Under the pieces are notes generated by a model. It saw nothing but the letters and a program-made list of their open reading frames with translations. It was not told the DNA's origin and searched no databases. From contig OZ252020.1 in assembly GCA_965247505.1 (NCBI GenBank), positions 1,426,001 to 1,490,000 on the forward strand: 64,000 bases of DNA. Reading direction: 5' to 3'. This document shows positions 44,900 to 53,532 of the stretch, piece by piece. Both the position numbers and the translations under genes were made by a program. Origin of the DNA: CAIYRG01 sp965247505 (GTDB taxonomy: Bacteria > Pseudomonadota > Alphaproteobacteria > Micropepsales > Micropepsaceae). Numbering within the stretch: the stretch's first letter is position 1; every line of letters begins with the position of its first letter.

Positions 44900-45041
44900 A
44901 CTGGGATTCTTGCGAGGCATCGCCCACGGTAGCTCCCCGGTGCGTCATCGTTTTCCTTGCCGAGATGCATCCTGTGCCCATATAAGTCGGGCACATTAAT
45001 TGGCTTAGGCGGGACTGATATCTGCCGCGCCGGAGGAGATA

Positions 45042-45290
45042 TTGATGAAACTGAAAGCCCTAACTCTAGCTGGAATCGCGGTGTCGTTTTTGACGCTTCT
45101 GGCGATCGCCCACCATTCCTTTGCCATGTTCGACGCCAGCCAGGACGTGACATTGACAGGCACGGTAACGGATTTCGAATGGATCAATCCGCACACATGG
45201 TTGCATGTTGAAGTGACAGGTGAAGATGGCAACCGCTGGATATGGTCATTCCTTGCCTATCCGGTTAACGCCCATGACCGCTACATGTAG
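45042..45290 (+). pseudogene. DUF6152-family secreted protein, truncated by an IS1595 end
   Basis: Signal peptide (LTLAGIAVSFLTLLAIA) then HHSFAMFDASQDVTLTGTVTDFEWINPHTWLHVEV, the core signature of DUF6152 proteins. From 45251 the codons (LAYPVNAHDRYM) are the terminal inverted repeat of an IS1595 element read in the coding direction, and the frame stops at 45290. The C-terminal third is lost and not found on the far side of the IS cluster. Confidence 0.87.
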
Positions 45291-45340
45291 GGTGCCGCCA
45301 CTCTCCCGAGTAAAGCTCGGCATAGGTTGGAGCAGAGGTG
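45251..45340 (-). mobile_element. Right end of an IS1595-family element with the transposase C-terminus
   Basis: The tip CCTTGCCTATCCGGTT at 45251 matches the left tips near 46493 and 49790. On the minus strand the piece encodes SAPTYAELYSGEWRHPT followed by a stop, the expected end of an ISXO2-type transposase. Its inner edge reads CAC next to the IS3 left end, and CAC also ends the left arm at 47510-47512, a 3-bp duplication. Confidence 0.8.
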
Positions 45341-45401
45341 TGGACCCTGCTGACGAAAGTGGAGACGTCCTGCGATAGGATTTTGATCGCAGGAGGTGCA
45401 A

Positions 45402-45698
45402 ATGTCGAAGCAGAATGGGAACAAGGGCCGGCGGTTTGATCGGGCCTTCAAGGAAGAAGCCGTCCGTCTTTTACAGACGAGCGGGCGCAGGCAGCGGCAG
45501 ATAGCAGGAGATCTTGGGATCAGCGTCAGCGCGCTCGGTCGCTGGGTCGCAGAATTGCGTGAGGAGCATTTGCTTTCCGGTCCGCATGAGGATGCAGCGA
45601 AGGAGATTACCCGTCTACGCCGAGAGCGTGATCTGGTCCGTCAGGAACGTGATCTCCTAAAAAAAGCGCTGGCCTTCTTCGCCAGGGAAAGTCGATGA
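45402..45698 (+). CDS. IS3-family OrfA, copy 1
   Basis: A 98-residue helix-turn-helix protein (FDRAFKEEAVRLLQTSGRRQRQIAGDLGISVSALGRWVAEL) with a Leu-zipper-like tail (EITRLRRERDLVRQERDLLKKALAFF). It starts at ATG 45402 behind AGGAGG and overlaps orfB by four bases. Confidence 0.93.
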   Translation: MSKQNGNKGRRFDRAFKEEAVRLLQTSGRRQRQIAGDLGISVSALGRWVAELREEHLLSGPHEDAAKEITRLRRERDLVRQERDLLKKALAFFARESR

Positions 45699-46491
45699 GG
45701 TTCCGGTTCATCGACGCGGAGAGGGCCGGGTTGGCGATGCCGATATTCCGCCTGTGCAGACTGCTGCAGGTCAGCGTCTCAGGCTTCTACGCTTGGCGCA
45801 ATCGCGGCCCAAGCCAGCGACAGCTCGATGACATGGTTCTACTCGCCCATGTCCGGGCAGCCTTTCGGCGCAGCCGCGAGAGCTACGGTGCAGAGCGGGT
45901 CCATCACGAGCTTGCCGAGAATGGGATCGAGGTTGGACGCCATAGGGTGGTTCGGCTGATGCGGGGAAATGGGTTGTCTCCAAAACGGAAACAGAAGTTC
46001 AAAAAGACGACGGACAGCCAGCACAACAAGGCCGTCGCATCGAACCTTCTCGACCAGAACTTCTCCGCCGAGGCACCCAACGAGAAATGGGCTGCCGACA
46101 TCAGCTATATCTGGACGGCACAGGGCTGGCTGTACCTGGCCGTCATGCTCGACCTCTACTCCCGGCGCGTCATCGGCTGGGCCGTGGGCGCTCGCATGAC
46201 CAGCGACCTGCCGCTCAGGGCGCTTAACCGTGCTATCGGGCTGCGCCAACCTGGCGCCGGTGTGATCCACCATAGCGATCGGGGAAGCCAGTACTGCTCA
46301 GACGCATACCAGGCGCGCCTCGGTGAACTCGGTTTCCTCGCCTCAATGAGCGGTAAGGGAAATTGCTATGATAACGCCGTCGTCGAGACCTTCTTCAAAA
46401 CCATCAAGTCAGAACTGATCTGGAGGACTGTGTTCATGTCAAGAAGCCAAGCTGAAACTGCCATAGCCGGATACATCGACGGGTTCTATAA
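45695..46491 (+). pseudogene. IS3-family OrfB, copy 1, 3'-truncated
   Basis: The integrase core is complete: D in WAADISYIWTAQGW, D in HHSDRGSQYCSD, and E in DNAVVETFFKTIK. After YIDGFYNP the frame enters the IS1595 left end and reads on to 46639 in foreign sequence. The normal tail (VRRHSTRDFTSPVKF) seen in copy 2 is absent. The core might still fold, but the element lacks its right end and cannot move. Confidence 0.9.
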
Positions 46492-47512
46492 TCCTTGCCT
46501 ATCCGGTTTACACCCACACCCACTAGGGCTAGAATGGGCGCAAACCGGATATAGGGGAGCGCGCCATGGATGTTCTCGACCGCGCCGATCTCCCATTCCC
46601 GCATTCGCTACCCGAGTTCCAGCGACTTTTCCCCGATGATGCGGCCTGCGCCGCCTGCCTGGAGAAAGCCCGCTGGGGAGACGGCTTTGCCTGCTCGCAC
46701 TGCGGCACGGCGGGAGAGCCGTTCCACTTTGAAAACCGCCCTGGCGTCCTGCGCTGCCGCAAGTGCCGCCAGAACACCGGGCTGACGGTGGGAACAGTGA
46801 TGGAGCGTAGCCACACTCCGCTGAACGTCTGGTTCTGGGCCGCTTATCTGGTCGCCAGTCAGACGCCCGGCATGTCCGCCGTGCAGTTTCAGCGGCAACT
46901 TGGTCTTTCGCGCTACGAGACGGCCTTTCAAATTCTCCACAAGCTCCGCTCGGGCATGGTGCGGCCCAACCAAGACAGGATCGGTGGACAGCCCAAGAAC
47001 CATGTTGAGGCGGACGAAACCTGGGTTGGCGGGCGAACGCGTGGGGAAGGCCGTGGTGTTCACCACAAGGTTCCCGTCTCCTGTGCCATCGAGGTGCGTC
47101 ATCGAAAGCCGGGCACCAAGCTCGACAACCGGAAAGACGGACGCTATGCCGGACGCGTTCGGCTCGCCGTCGTGCTCGACCGTAGCGCCGAGTCGCTCTA
47201 TGGGTTCGTCGAGAGCACCGTCGCGCCGGGATCGCTGATCGTTACTGACGATTGGAGCGGCTATGCTGGCCTCGGTAAGCGCGGCTATGAGCACTTCGCT
47301 GTTGCCGAGTGTGGTGATCCAGAGGTTGCCGAGCAATACCTGCCGATCATCCATCTGGTTTTCGCCAACCTGAAGACGTGGCTGGTCGGGATCCAACACG
47401 GCGTTAGCCACCAGCACCTACAAGCCTACCTCAAAGAGCTCACCTTCCGCTTCAACAGGCGGTTCTACCCGTTCAACGCCTTCCGCTCATTGCTCGGCAT
47501 CGCGGGCGACAC
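46492..47512 (+). mobile_element. IS1595-family left arm A
   Basis: From the tip CCTTGCCTATCCGGTT through the 64-base palindrome-like end and the transposase gene to ...GCGGGCGACAC, where the right end of IS3 copy 2 begins. It is about 1 kb long and nearly identical to arm B (48769-49790) in inverse orientation. The two arms plus the IS3 between them form a long palindrome. Confidence 0.88.
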
Positions 47513-47576
47513 TGGACCCATCCAGGAAAAGTGGAGGCGCCCTACACCGTTTGCATTGCTTCTGCCTCGAATTTGA
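46566..47576 (+). pseudogene. IS1595 (ISXO2-like) transposase, C-terminus replaced, copy A
   Basis: N-terminal zinc ribbon CSHCGTAGEPFHFENRPGVLRCRKC, then the ISXO2 DDE domain: D in VEADETWVGGRTRGEGRG, D in IVTDDWSGYAGLGKRGY, His/Asn region IHLVFANLKTWLVGIQHGVSHQHLQAYLKELTFRFNRRF. After GIAGD the frame enters IS3 sequence (TGPIQEKWRR...), losing about 20 residues whose remains are encoded at 45268-45340. Probably inactive or impaired. Confidence 0.88.
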
Positions 47577-48414
47577 CGGGGCTTGTGAAGTCCCGCGTCG
47601 AGTGCCGACGGACTGGATTATAGAACCCGTCGATGTATCCGGCTATGGCAGTTTCAGCTTGGCTTCTTGACATGAACACAGTCCTCCAGATCAGTTCTGA
47701 CTTGATGGTTTTGAAGAAGGTCTCGACGACGGCGTTATCATAGCAATTTCCCTTACCGCTCATTGAGGCGAGGAAACCGAGTTCACCGAGGCGCGCCTGG
47801 TATGCGTCTGAGCAGTACTGGCTTCCCCGATCGCTATGGTGGATCACACCGGCGCCAGGTTGGCGCAGCCCGATAGCACGGTTAAGCGCCCTGAGCGGCA
47901 GGTCGCTGGTCATGCGAGCGCCCACGGCCCAGCCGATGACGCGCCGGGAGTAGAGGTCGAGCATGACGGCCAGGTACAGCCAGCCCTGTGCCGTCCAGAT
48001 ATAGCTGATGTCAGCAGCCCATTTCTCGTTGGGTGCCTCGGCGGAGAAGTTCTGGTCGAGAAGGTTCTATGCGACGGCCTTGTTGTGCTGGCTGTTCGTC
48101 GTCTTTTTGAACTTCTGTTTCCGTTTTGGAGACAACCCATTTCCCCGCATCAGCCGAACCACCCTATGGCGTCCAACCTCGATCCCATTCTCGGCAAGCT
48201 CGTGATGGACCCGCTCTGCACCGTAGCTCTCGCGGCTGCGCCGAAAGGCTGCCCGGACATGGGCGAGTAGAACCATGTCATCGAGCTGTCGCTGGCTTGG
48301 GCCGCGATTGCGCCAAGCGTAGAAGCCTGAGACGCTGACCTGCAGCAGTCTTCACAGGCGGAATATCGGCATCGCCAACCCGGCCCTCTCCGCGTCGATG
48401 AACCGGAACCTCAT
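47542..48414 (-). pseudogene. IS3-family OrfB, copy 2, two nonsense codons
   Basis: Aligned with copy 1, TGA at 48352-48354 replaces TGC (Cys), and TAG at 48067-48069 replaces TCG (Ser). There is no frameshift. The final open segment starts at MLDLYSRRVIGW (47964) and includes the second D, the E, and the normal C-terminus VRRHSTRDFTSPVKFEAEAMQTV, which defines the intact end of this IS. Confidence 0.92.
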
Positions 48415-48707
48415 CGACTTTCCCTGGCGAAGAAGGCCAGCGCTTTTTTTAGGAGATCACGTTCCTGACGGGCCAGATCACGCTCTCGGCGTAGACGGGT
48501 AATCTCCTTCGCTGCATCCTCATGCGGACCGGAAAGCAAATCCTCCTCACGCAATTCTGCGACCCAGCGGCCGAGCGCGCTGACGCTGATCCCAAGATCT
48601 CCTGCTATCTGCCGCTGCCTGCGCCCGCTCGTCTGTAAAAGACGGACGGCTTCTTCCTTGAAGGCCCGATCAAACCGCCGGCCCTTGTTCCCATTCTGCT
48701 TCGACAT
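48411..48707 (-). CDS. IS3-family OrfA, copy 2
   Basis: Same 98-residue helix-turn-helix protein as copy 1, with D for H in REE(D/H)LLSG and A for V in RDLARQ. Starts at ATG 48707 behind AGGAGG. Intact, though its orfB partner is not. Confidence 0.92.
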   Translation of the reverse strand: MSKQNGNKGRRFDRAFKEEAVRLLQTSGRRQRQIAGDLGISVSALGRWVAELREEDLLSGPHEDAAKEITRLRRERDLARQERDLLKKALAFFARESR

Positions 48708-48768
48708 TTGCACCTCCTGCGATCAAAATCCTATCGCAGGACGTCTCCACTTTCGTCAGCAGGGTCCA

Positions 48769-49713
48769 GTCGCCCGCGATGCCGAGCAATGAGCGGAAGG
48801 CGTTGAACGGGTAGAACCGCCTGTTGAAGCGGAAGGTGAGCTCGTTGAGGTAGGCTTGTAGGTGCTGGTGGCTAACGCCGTGTTGGATCCCGACCAGCCA
48901 CGTCTTCAGGTTGGCGAAAACCAGATGGATGATCGGCAGGTATTGCTCGGCAACCTCTGGATCACCACACTCGGCAACAGCGAAGTGCTCATAGCCGCGC
49001 TTACCGAGGCCAGCATAGCCGCTCCAATCGTCAGTAACGATCAGCGATCCCGGCGCGACGGTGCTCTCGACGAACCCACAGAGCGACTCGGCGCTACGGT
49101 CGAGCACGACGGCGAGCCGAACGCGTCCGGCATAGCGTCCGTCTTTCCGGTTGTCGAGCTTGGTGCCCGGCTTTCGATGACGCACCTCGATGGCACAGGA
49201 GACGGGAACCTTGTGGTGAACGCCACGGCCTTCCCCACGCGTTCGCCCGCCAACCCAGGTTTCGTCCGCCTCAACATGGTTCTTGGGCTGTCCACCGATC
49301 CTGTCTTGGTTGGGCCGCACCATGCCCGAGCGGAGCTTGTGGAGAATTTGAAAGGCCGTCTCGTAGCGCGAAAGACCAAGTTGCCGCTGAAACTGCACGG
49401 CGGACATGCCGGGCGTCTGACTGGCGACCAGATAAGCGGCCCAGAACCAGACGTTCAGCGGAGTGTGGCTACGCTCCATCACTGTTCCCACCGTCAGCCC
49501 GGTGTTCTGGCGGCACTTGCGGCAGCGCAGGACGCCAGGGCGGTTTTCAAAGTGGAACGGCTCTCCCGCCGTGCCGCAGTGCGAGCAGGCAAAGCCGTCT
49601 CCCCAGCGGGCTTTCTCCAGGTAGGCGGCGCAGGCCGCATCATCGGGGAAAAGTCGCTGGAACTCGGGTAGCGAATGCGGGAATGGGAGATCGGCGCGGT
49701 CGAGAACATCCAT
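48769..49713 (-). pseudogene. IS1595 (ISXO2-like) transposase, C-terminus replaced, copy B
   Basis: Identical layout to copy A with a few substitutions (Y for C in CAA-Y-LEK, C for Y in C-GFVES, N for K in LNELT). After GIAGD it runs into the IS3 left end (WTLLTKVETSCD) and the frame stops at 48670. The last ~20 natural residues are missing. Confidence 0.88.
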
Positions 49714-49790
49714 GGCGCGCTCCCCTATATCCGGTTTGCGCCCATTCTAGTCCTAGTGGGTGTGGGTGTAAACCGGATAGGCAAGGAATA
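48769..49790 (-). mobile_element. IS1595-family left arm B
   Basis: From the left tip near 49790 on the minus strand to GCGGGCGAC at 48769, where IS3 copy 2 begins with its left end. It is the mirror image of arm A but two bases shorter at the IS3 junction, so the two junctions arose by different events. Confidence 0.88.
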
Positions 49791-50047
49791 GACCACTGAG
49801 CTATCTTGCGAAAGCATTTCTAATATTCAGTCTAAGCTTGGGTGCTCTTTGTGCCTGTGCGCCGAACGCCGAGGCGCCGCCGGCCGAGCCGCCGCCCGAT
49901 GTCGCGAATGGCGAAGCCCGCATTTGCCCGGCAGATGGTTATCTCAATTGTATGCCGATTGTGCCGGCAGAGCGGCGCAGCTATTGCTCCGCCGAATATC
50001 GCGCCTGGATCACAAACAACTATCCTCATGTTGAGATCGTCTATTGA
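49787..50047 (+). pseudogene. Lipoprotein gene lacking its start
   Basis: The frame is open from the IS1595 tip with no ATG, reading NRPLSYLAKAFLIFSLSLGALCACAP, a lipoprotein signal with lipobox LGALC or LCAC. About 60 residues follow, with ICPADGYLNCMPIVPAERRSYCSAEYRAWITNNYP. The original start was lost to the IS; a TTG at 49838 falls inside the signal peptide. The stop overlaps the next gene's ATG (TGATG), so they were an operon. The Cys-rich end is of unknown function. Confidence 0.7.
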
Positions 50048-50664
50048 TGAAGCGGCGTTTTGTCCTGATCGCGTTGTTCGCGCTGACAGTTGCGTGCGGC
50101 CAGGCGCAGGAACAGCAAACGACCGGACAAACAGCGGAGAGCGATGCCCCCGTTCTTGTCGTCAGCGGCGTGGATGAAAACGACGTTCTAAATATTCGCG
50201 CCGAGCCCGACGCCAATGCCCGGCTCGTCGGCACGCTTGGCGCCAACGAAGAGAATGTTCGCGTCACCGCACAGAGTGCCGAGACTCTGGATTGGATCCA
50301 TATCGAAGCGAATGGCGCCAGGGGCTGGGTCAACGCATCCTATCTTAGCTACGCTAATACTTACGAGCCGCTGCCCATCCGCCTTCATTGCAGCGGCACC
50401 GAACCCTTTTGGGGCCTGGAGCTCAGCTATAGCCGCGCCGATGTCAGTTTTGCTTTCAATGGGCAAGACTTCCGGGCCGGGTTCGATGCGCCCATTTCGC
50501 CTACCAACCGAACCAGTATCTGGATGCGCGCACGCTTTGACCTTGAGGCCGAGTTTCTGCTGCTCGAGGCGGAGACCTGTTCCGACGGCATGTCGGACCT
50601 GAGCTATCCCTATTCGCTTGTCGCAAAACTCGATGGAAATCTCCCCACCGGGTGCTGCAGATAG
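50047..50664 (+). CDS. SH3-domain lipoprotein with COG3650-like C-terminus
   Basis: The signal MKRRFVLIALFALTVACGQ has a lipobox (LTVAC-G), so the protein is lipidated and sits in the cell envelope. Residues 45-110 form a bacterial SH3 domain (DVLNIRAEPDANARLVGTLGANEENVRV ... GWVNASYL). The C-terminus has RLHCSGTEPFWGLELSYSRADVSF, the conserved C-x-G-x-EPFW motif of COG3650 proteins. Operon partner of the truncated lipoprotein gene upstream; its promoter may therefore now come from the IS. Confidence 0.85.
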   Translation: MKRRFVLIALFALTVACGQAQEQQTTGQTAESDAPVLVVSGVDENDVLNIRAEPDANARLVGTLGANEENVRVTAQSAETLDWIHIEANGARGWVNASYLSYANTYEPLPIRLHCSGTEPFWGLELSYSRADVSFAFNGQDFRAGFDAPISPTNRTSIWMRARFDLEAEFLLLEAETCSDGMSDLSYPYSLVAKLDGNLPTGCCR

Positions 50665-50834
50665 CCGCAACACATTGCGAAACGCCATAGAAAAGACAGG
50701 GAATTGGTGGGGATTTTACGTTTTTTCGTTGCCAAGAGTCTCGTTGACGAAGGCGGCGCGCGCGCATAGTTTTTGCACCGCACAATAAAGGAATCCGGGC
50801 CCGGCTCGCGCCCCCGGAAAAACGTCAGCGCTCC

Positions 50835-51581
50835 ATGAAAGTACTTGTCCCGGTCAAACGAGTGATCGATTTTAATGTCGCCGTTCGGGTCAAAACCGAC
50901 GGCTCGGGTGTCGATCTCTCCAATGTCAAAATGTCGATCAATCCCTTCGATGAAATCGCGGTGGAAGAGGCTTTGCGCTTGAAAGAATCCGGCAAGGCCG
51001 ACGAGGTGATTGCCGTTTCCATTGGGCCTAAGGAATGCATCGAAACCATCCGCACCGCGCTCGCCATGGGTGCCGACCGGGGGATTCTTATTCTTTGCGA
51101 GCACCCGATCGAACCGCTCACCGTCGCCAAAGTCTTGAAAGAGGTTTGCGCCGAGGAATCGCCTGGGCTTGTCATTATGGGCAAGCAAGCAATAGATGAC
51201 GATTGCAATCAGACCGGCCAAATGCTGGCCGCTCTTCTCGATTGGCCGCAAGGGACCTTCGCTTCGAAAATCGAAATGACGGAAGAACGCATCGCCGTCA
51301 CGCGCGAAGTCGATGGCGGATTGCAGACGCTGGAATTGAAACTTCCCGCAATAATCACGACCGATTTGCGATTAAACGAGCCGCGCTATGCCTCGCTTCC
51401 CAATATAATGAAGGCTCGCAAGAAACCGATCGATGAAAAATCCATCGCCGATTACGGCGTCGATCCCGCGCCCCGTTTGAAGATTTTGGAGGTTACCGAG
51501 CCTCCCAAACGCCGGGAGGGAATGCGCCTCGACAGCGCTTCGGACCTTGTGGGCAAATTGCGCGAGGCAGGGGTGATCTGA
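50835..51581 (+). CDS. etfB: Electron transfer flavoprotein beta subunit
   Basis: EtfB binds AMP and with EtfA carries electrons from acyl-CoA dehydrogenases to ETF-quinone oxidoreductase. The 248-residue protein has MKVLVPVKRVIDFNVAVRVK, INPFDEIAVEEALRLKE, GKQAIDDDCNQTGQMLAALLDWPQ (the EtfB signature) and KKPIDEKSIADYGVDPAPRL. The stop overlaps the etfA ATG by one base (TGATG), giving coupled translation. Confidence 0.96.
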   Translation: MKVLVPVKRVIDFNVAVRVKTDGSGVDLSNVKMSINPFDEIAVEEALRLKESGKADEVIAVSIGPKECIETIRTALAMGADRGILILCEHPIEPLTVAKVLKEVCAEESPGLVIMGKQAIDDDCNQTGQMLAALLDWPQGTFASKIEMTEERIAVTREVDGGLQTLELKLPAIITTDLRLNEPRYASLPNIMKARKKPIDEKSIADYGVDPAPRLKILEVTEPPKRREGMRLDSASDLVGKLREAGVI

Positions 51582-52528
51582 TGGTAGCGCTCGTCCTTGC
51601 CGAACACGACAACAAACAGCTTTCCGACGCGACGGCAAAAACACTGACGGCGGCGGTTGCTATCTGCGCTGAAATTCATGTGCTCGTCGCCGGCGCGAAC
51701 TGCGGCGCAGTAGCGGACGAGGCAGCGAAGCTCGCCGGTGCAACGAAAATTCTAATCGCAGACGATCCGCGCTACGGCTATGCGTTGGCCGAGCCCTTGG
51801 CGGCGCTTGTTTTATCACTGGCCGAGCCCTATGAGGCGATCTTGGCGCCGGCCACGACGACCGGAAAAAATGTGCTGCCGCGCATCGCTGCCAAACTGGA
51901 CGTGCCGCAAATCTCCGACATCATTGCGGTCGAGGCACCGGATATTTTTCTCCGTCCGACCTATGCTGGAAACGCAATCGAGAAAATCGAGGCATCGGGC
52001 TTCAAGAAGATCATTACTGTCCGGCCTGCCGCCTTCAAGCCGGTGGAAAATGGCGGAAATGCTGTGATTGAAGCTCTCGCGCCGGTATCGGATCCTGAAA
52101 TCTCCAGCTTTGTCGGCGAGGAGCTTTCGCACTCGGAGCGCCCGGAATTGACTGCCGCACGGATCGTTGTTTCGGGCGGGCGCGGCCTTGGCTCGAAGGA
52201 GAATTTCACGCTGATCGAAAGCATTGCGGATAAATTGGGGGCGGGCGTCGGCGCTTCGCGCGCGGCGGTCGACGCCGGGTTTGTTCCCAACGAATTTCAA
52301 GTGGGACAAACCGGTAAGATCGTTGCACCGGAGCTCTATATTGCGATCGGCATTTCGGGCGCCATTCAGCACCTCGCCGGCATGAAGGATTCGAAACTCG
52401 TGGTGGCGATAAACAAGGACGAGAACGCACCGATATTTTCGGTGGCTGATTTTGGATTAGTCGGAGACCTGTTCGAGGTGTTGCCGGAGCTGGAACGCGC
52501 ACTGGACGAAGCTGGCGCATCTTTATAA
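51581..52528 (+). CDS. etfA: Electron transfer flavoprotein alpha subunit
   Basis: FAD-binding partner of EtfB. The N-terminal half is the nucleotide-binding-like fold (MVALVLAEHDNKQL). The C-terminal FAD domain has VVSGGRGLGSKENFTLIE, GASRAAVDAGFVPNEFQVGQTGKIVAPELYIAIGISGAIQHLAGMK and VAINKDENAPIF, all classical. The 315-residue length is standard. Confidence 0.97.
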   Translation: MVALVLAEHDNKQLSDATAKTLTAAVAICAEIHVLVAGANCGAVADEAAKLAGATKILIADDPRYGYALAEPLAALVLSLAEPYEAILAPATTTGKNVLPRIAAKLDVPQISDIIAVEAPDIFLRPTYAGNAIEKIEASGFKKIITVRPAAFKPVENGGNAVIEALAPVSDPEISSFVGEELSHSERPELTAARIVVSGGRGLGSKENFTLIESIADKLGAGVGASRAAVDAGFVPNEFQVGQTGKIVAPELYIAIGISGAIQHLAGMKDSKLVVAINKDENAPIFSVADFGLVGDLFEVLPELERALDEAGASL

Positions 52529-52592
52529 GCACGCATTGGGAGCATGAAGTCTTGGAGAATTTTTTCGAACTGCAAACATTGGCAGGGTCAAA

Positions 52593-53468
52593 ATGAAAGT
52601 TGAGAAAGTTGGCGTCATTGGCGCCGGTCAAATGGGTAACGGCATCGCGCATGTCTGTGCGCTTGCGGGGTGCGATGTCGTCATGGAGGACATCAACGCC
52701 GAACAACTCGAAAAAGCCCGCGAGACAATCCGGGCAAATTTAGGCCGCCAGGTGGCGCGCAATCGCATTTCGCAGGCGGACGCGGATGCGGCGCTGGAGC
52801 GCATTAGGACTGCAACCGACCTCAACGGCATGAAAGATCGTGATCTCGTGCTCGAAGCGGCAACTGAGGACGAGCAGATCAAACGCCAAATCTATCAGGA
52901 ACTTTGTCCGCGTATTGGGCCGAACACGATGATCGCTACCAACACGTCGTCGATTTCGATCACCCGCCTTGCCGCCGCCACCGACCGGCCAGAGCGCTTT
53001 ATCGGTGTACATTTCATGAACCCTGCGCCGGTCATGCAACTCGTCGAAATAATCCGAGGGATCGCAACTGAAGACGAAACCTTCGACGCGGTAGTCAATC
53101 TCGTTGAGCGCACCGGCAAAACCCCCGCCAATTCCGAAGACTTCCCCGCCTTTATCGTCAATCGCATCTTGCTGCCGATGATCAATGAGGCGGTCTACAC
53201 ACTCTATGAAGGCGTGGCGAATGTGGAAGCCATCGATATTGCGATGAAGCTTGGCGCCAATCATCCGATGGGCCCGCTGCAACTCGCCGATTTCATCGGT
53301 CTCGATACCTGCCTCTCGGTCATGCTGGTCCTTTACGAAGGCCTTGCCGATTCCAAATACCGGCCCTGTCCGTTATTGGTGAAATATGTCGAAGCCGGAT
53401 GGCTAGGGCGAAAGAGCGGACGCGGTTTTTACGATTATCGCGGCGACGAACCGGTCCCGACACGGTAA
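52593..53468 (+). CDS. 3-hydroxybutyryl-CoA dehydrogenase
   Basis: NAD(P)-dependent oxidoreductase of the 3-hydroxyacyl-CoA family (Hbd/PaaH type). Rossmann motif GAGQMGNGIAHVCALAGCDV, catalytic His in VHFMNPAPVMQLVEII, catalytic Glu in the upstream LEAATED region, and the C-terminal domain MKLGANHPMGPLQLADFIGLDTCL. 291 residues, the usual single-function length. It follows etfA by 64 bases on the same strand, linking the set to fatty-acid or polyhydroxyalkanoate metabolism. Confidence 0.94.
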   Translation: MKVEKVGVIGAGQMGNGIAHVCALAGCDVVMEDINAEQLEKARETIRANLGRQVARNRISQADADAALERIRTATDLNGMKDRDLVLEAATEDEQIKRQIYQELCPRIGPNTMIATNTSSISITRLAAATDRPERFIGVHFMNPAPVMQLVEIIRGIATEDETFDAVVNLVERTGKTPANSEDFPAFIVNRILLPMINEAVYTLYEGVANVEAIDIAMKLGANHPMGPLQLADFIGLDTCLSVMLVLYEGLADSKYRPCPLLVKYVEAGWLGRKSGRGFYDYRGDEPVPTR

Positions 53469-53532
53469 CGAAGTTTTTCAGCTGTTGGCGCGCTTAGCGG
53501 TCTGATATTCCTCGCTCTGATCGGAGCGAGCA

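Larger units (their letters stand above)
45341..46491 (+). mobile_element. IS3-family element, copy 1, truncated at its right end
   Basis: Begins TGGACCCTGCTGACGAAAGT, identical to the left end of copy 2 (48768). It contains orfA and most of orfB. About 105 terminal bases are missing because an IS1595 left end interrupts orfB near 46492. It has the sense codons at both places where copy 2 has stops. Confidence 0.9.
47513..48768 (-). mobile_element. IS3-family element, copy 2 (1256 bp)
   Basis: Ends are TGGACCCATCCAGGAAAAGTGG at 47513 (right) and the complement of TGGACCCTGCTGACGAAAGTGG at 48768 (left). Full length, but orfB has two stop codons. It lies at the centre of the IS1595 palindrome. 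Confidence 0.93.

Noticed and set aside
46608..47417. 269-codon minus-strand ORF, repeated at 48862-49671
   Set aside because: Antisense frame of the IS1595 transposase gene, appearing in both copies only because the IS is duplicated.
8380..48354. Alternative genetic code or stop-codon recoding
   Set aside because: Both TAG and TGA occur as lesions in mobile or disrupted genes, sister copies carry sense codons, and host genes use normal stops; decay is simpler.
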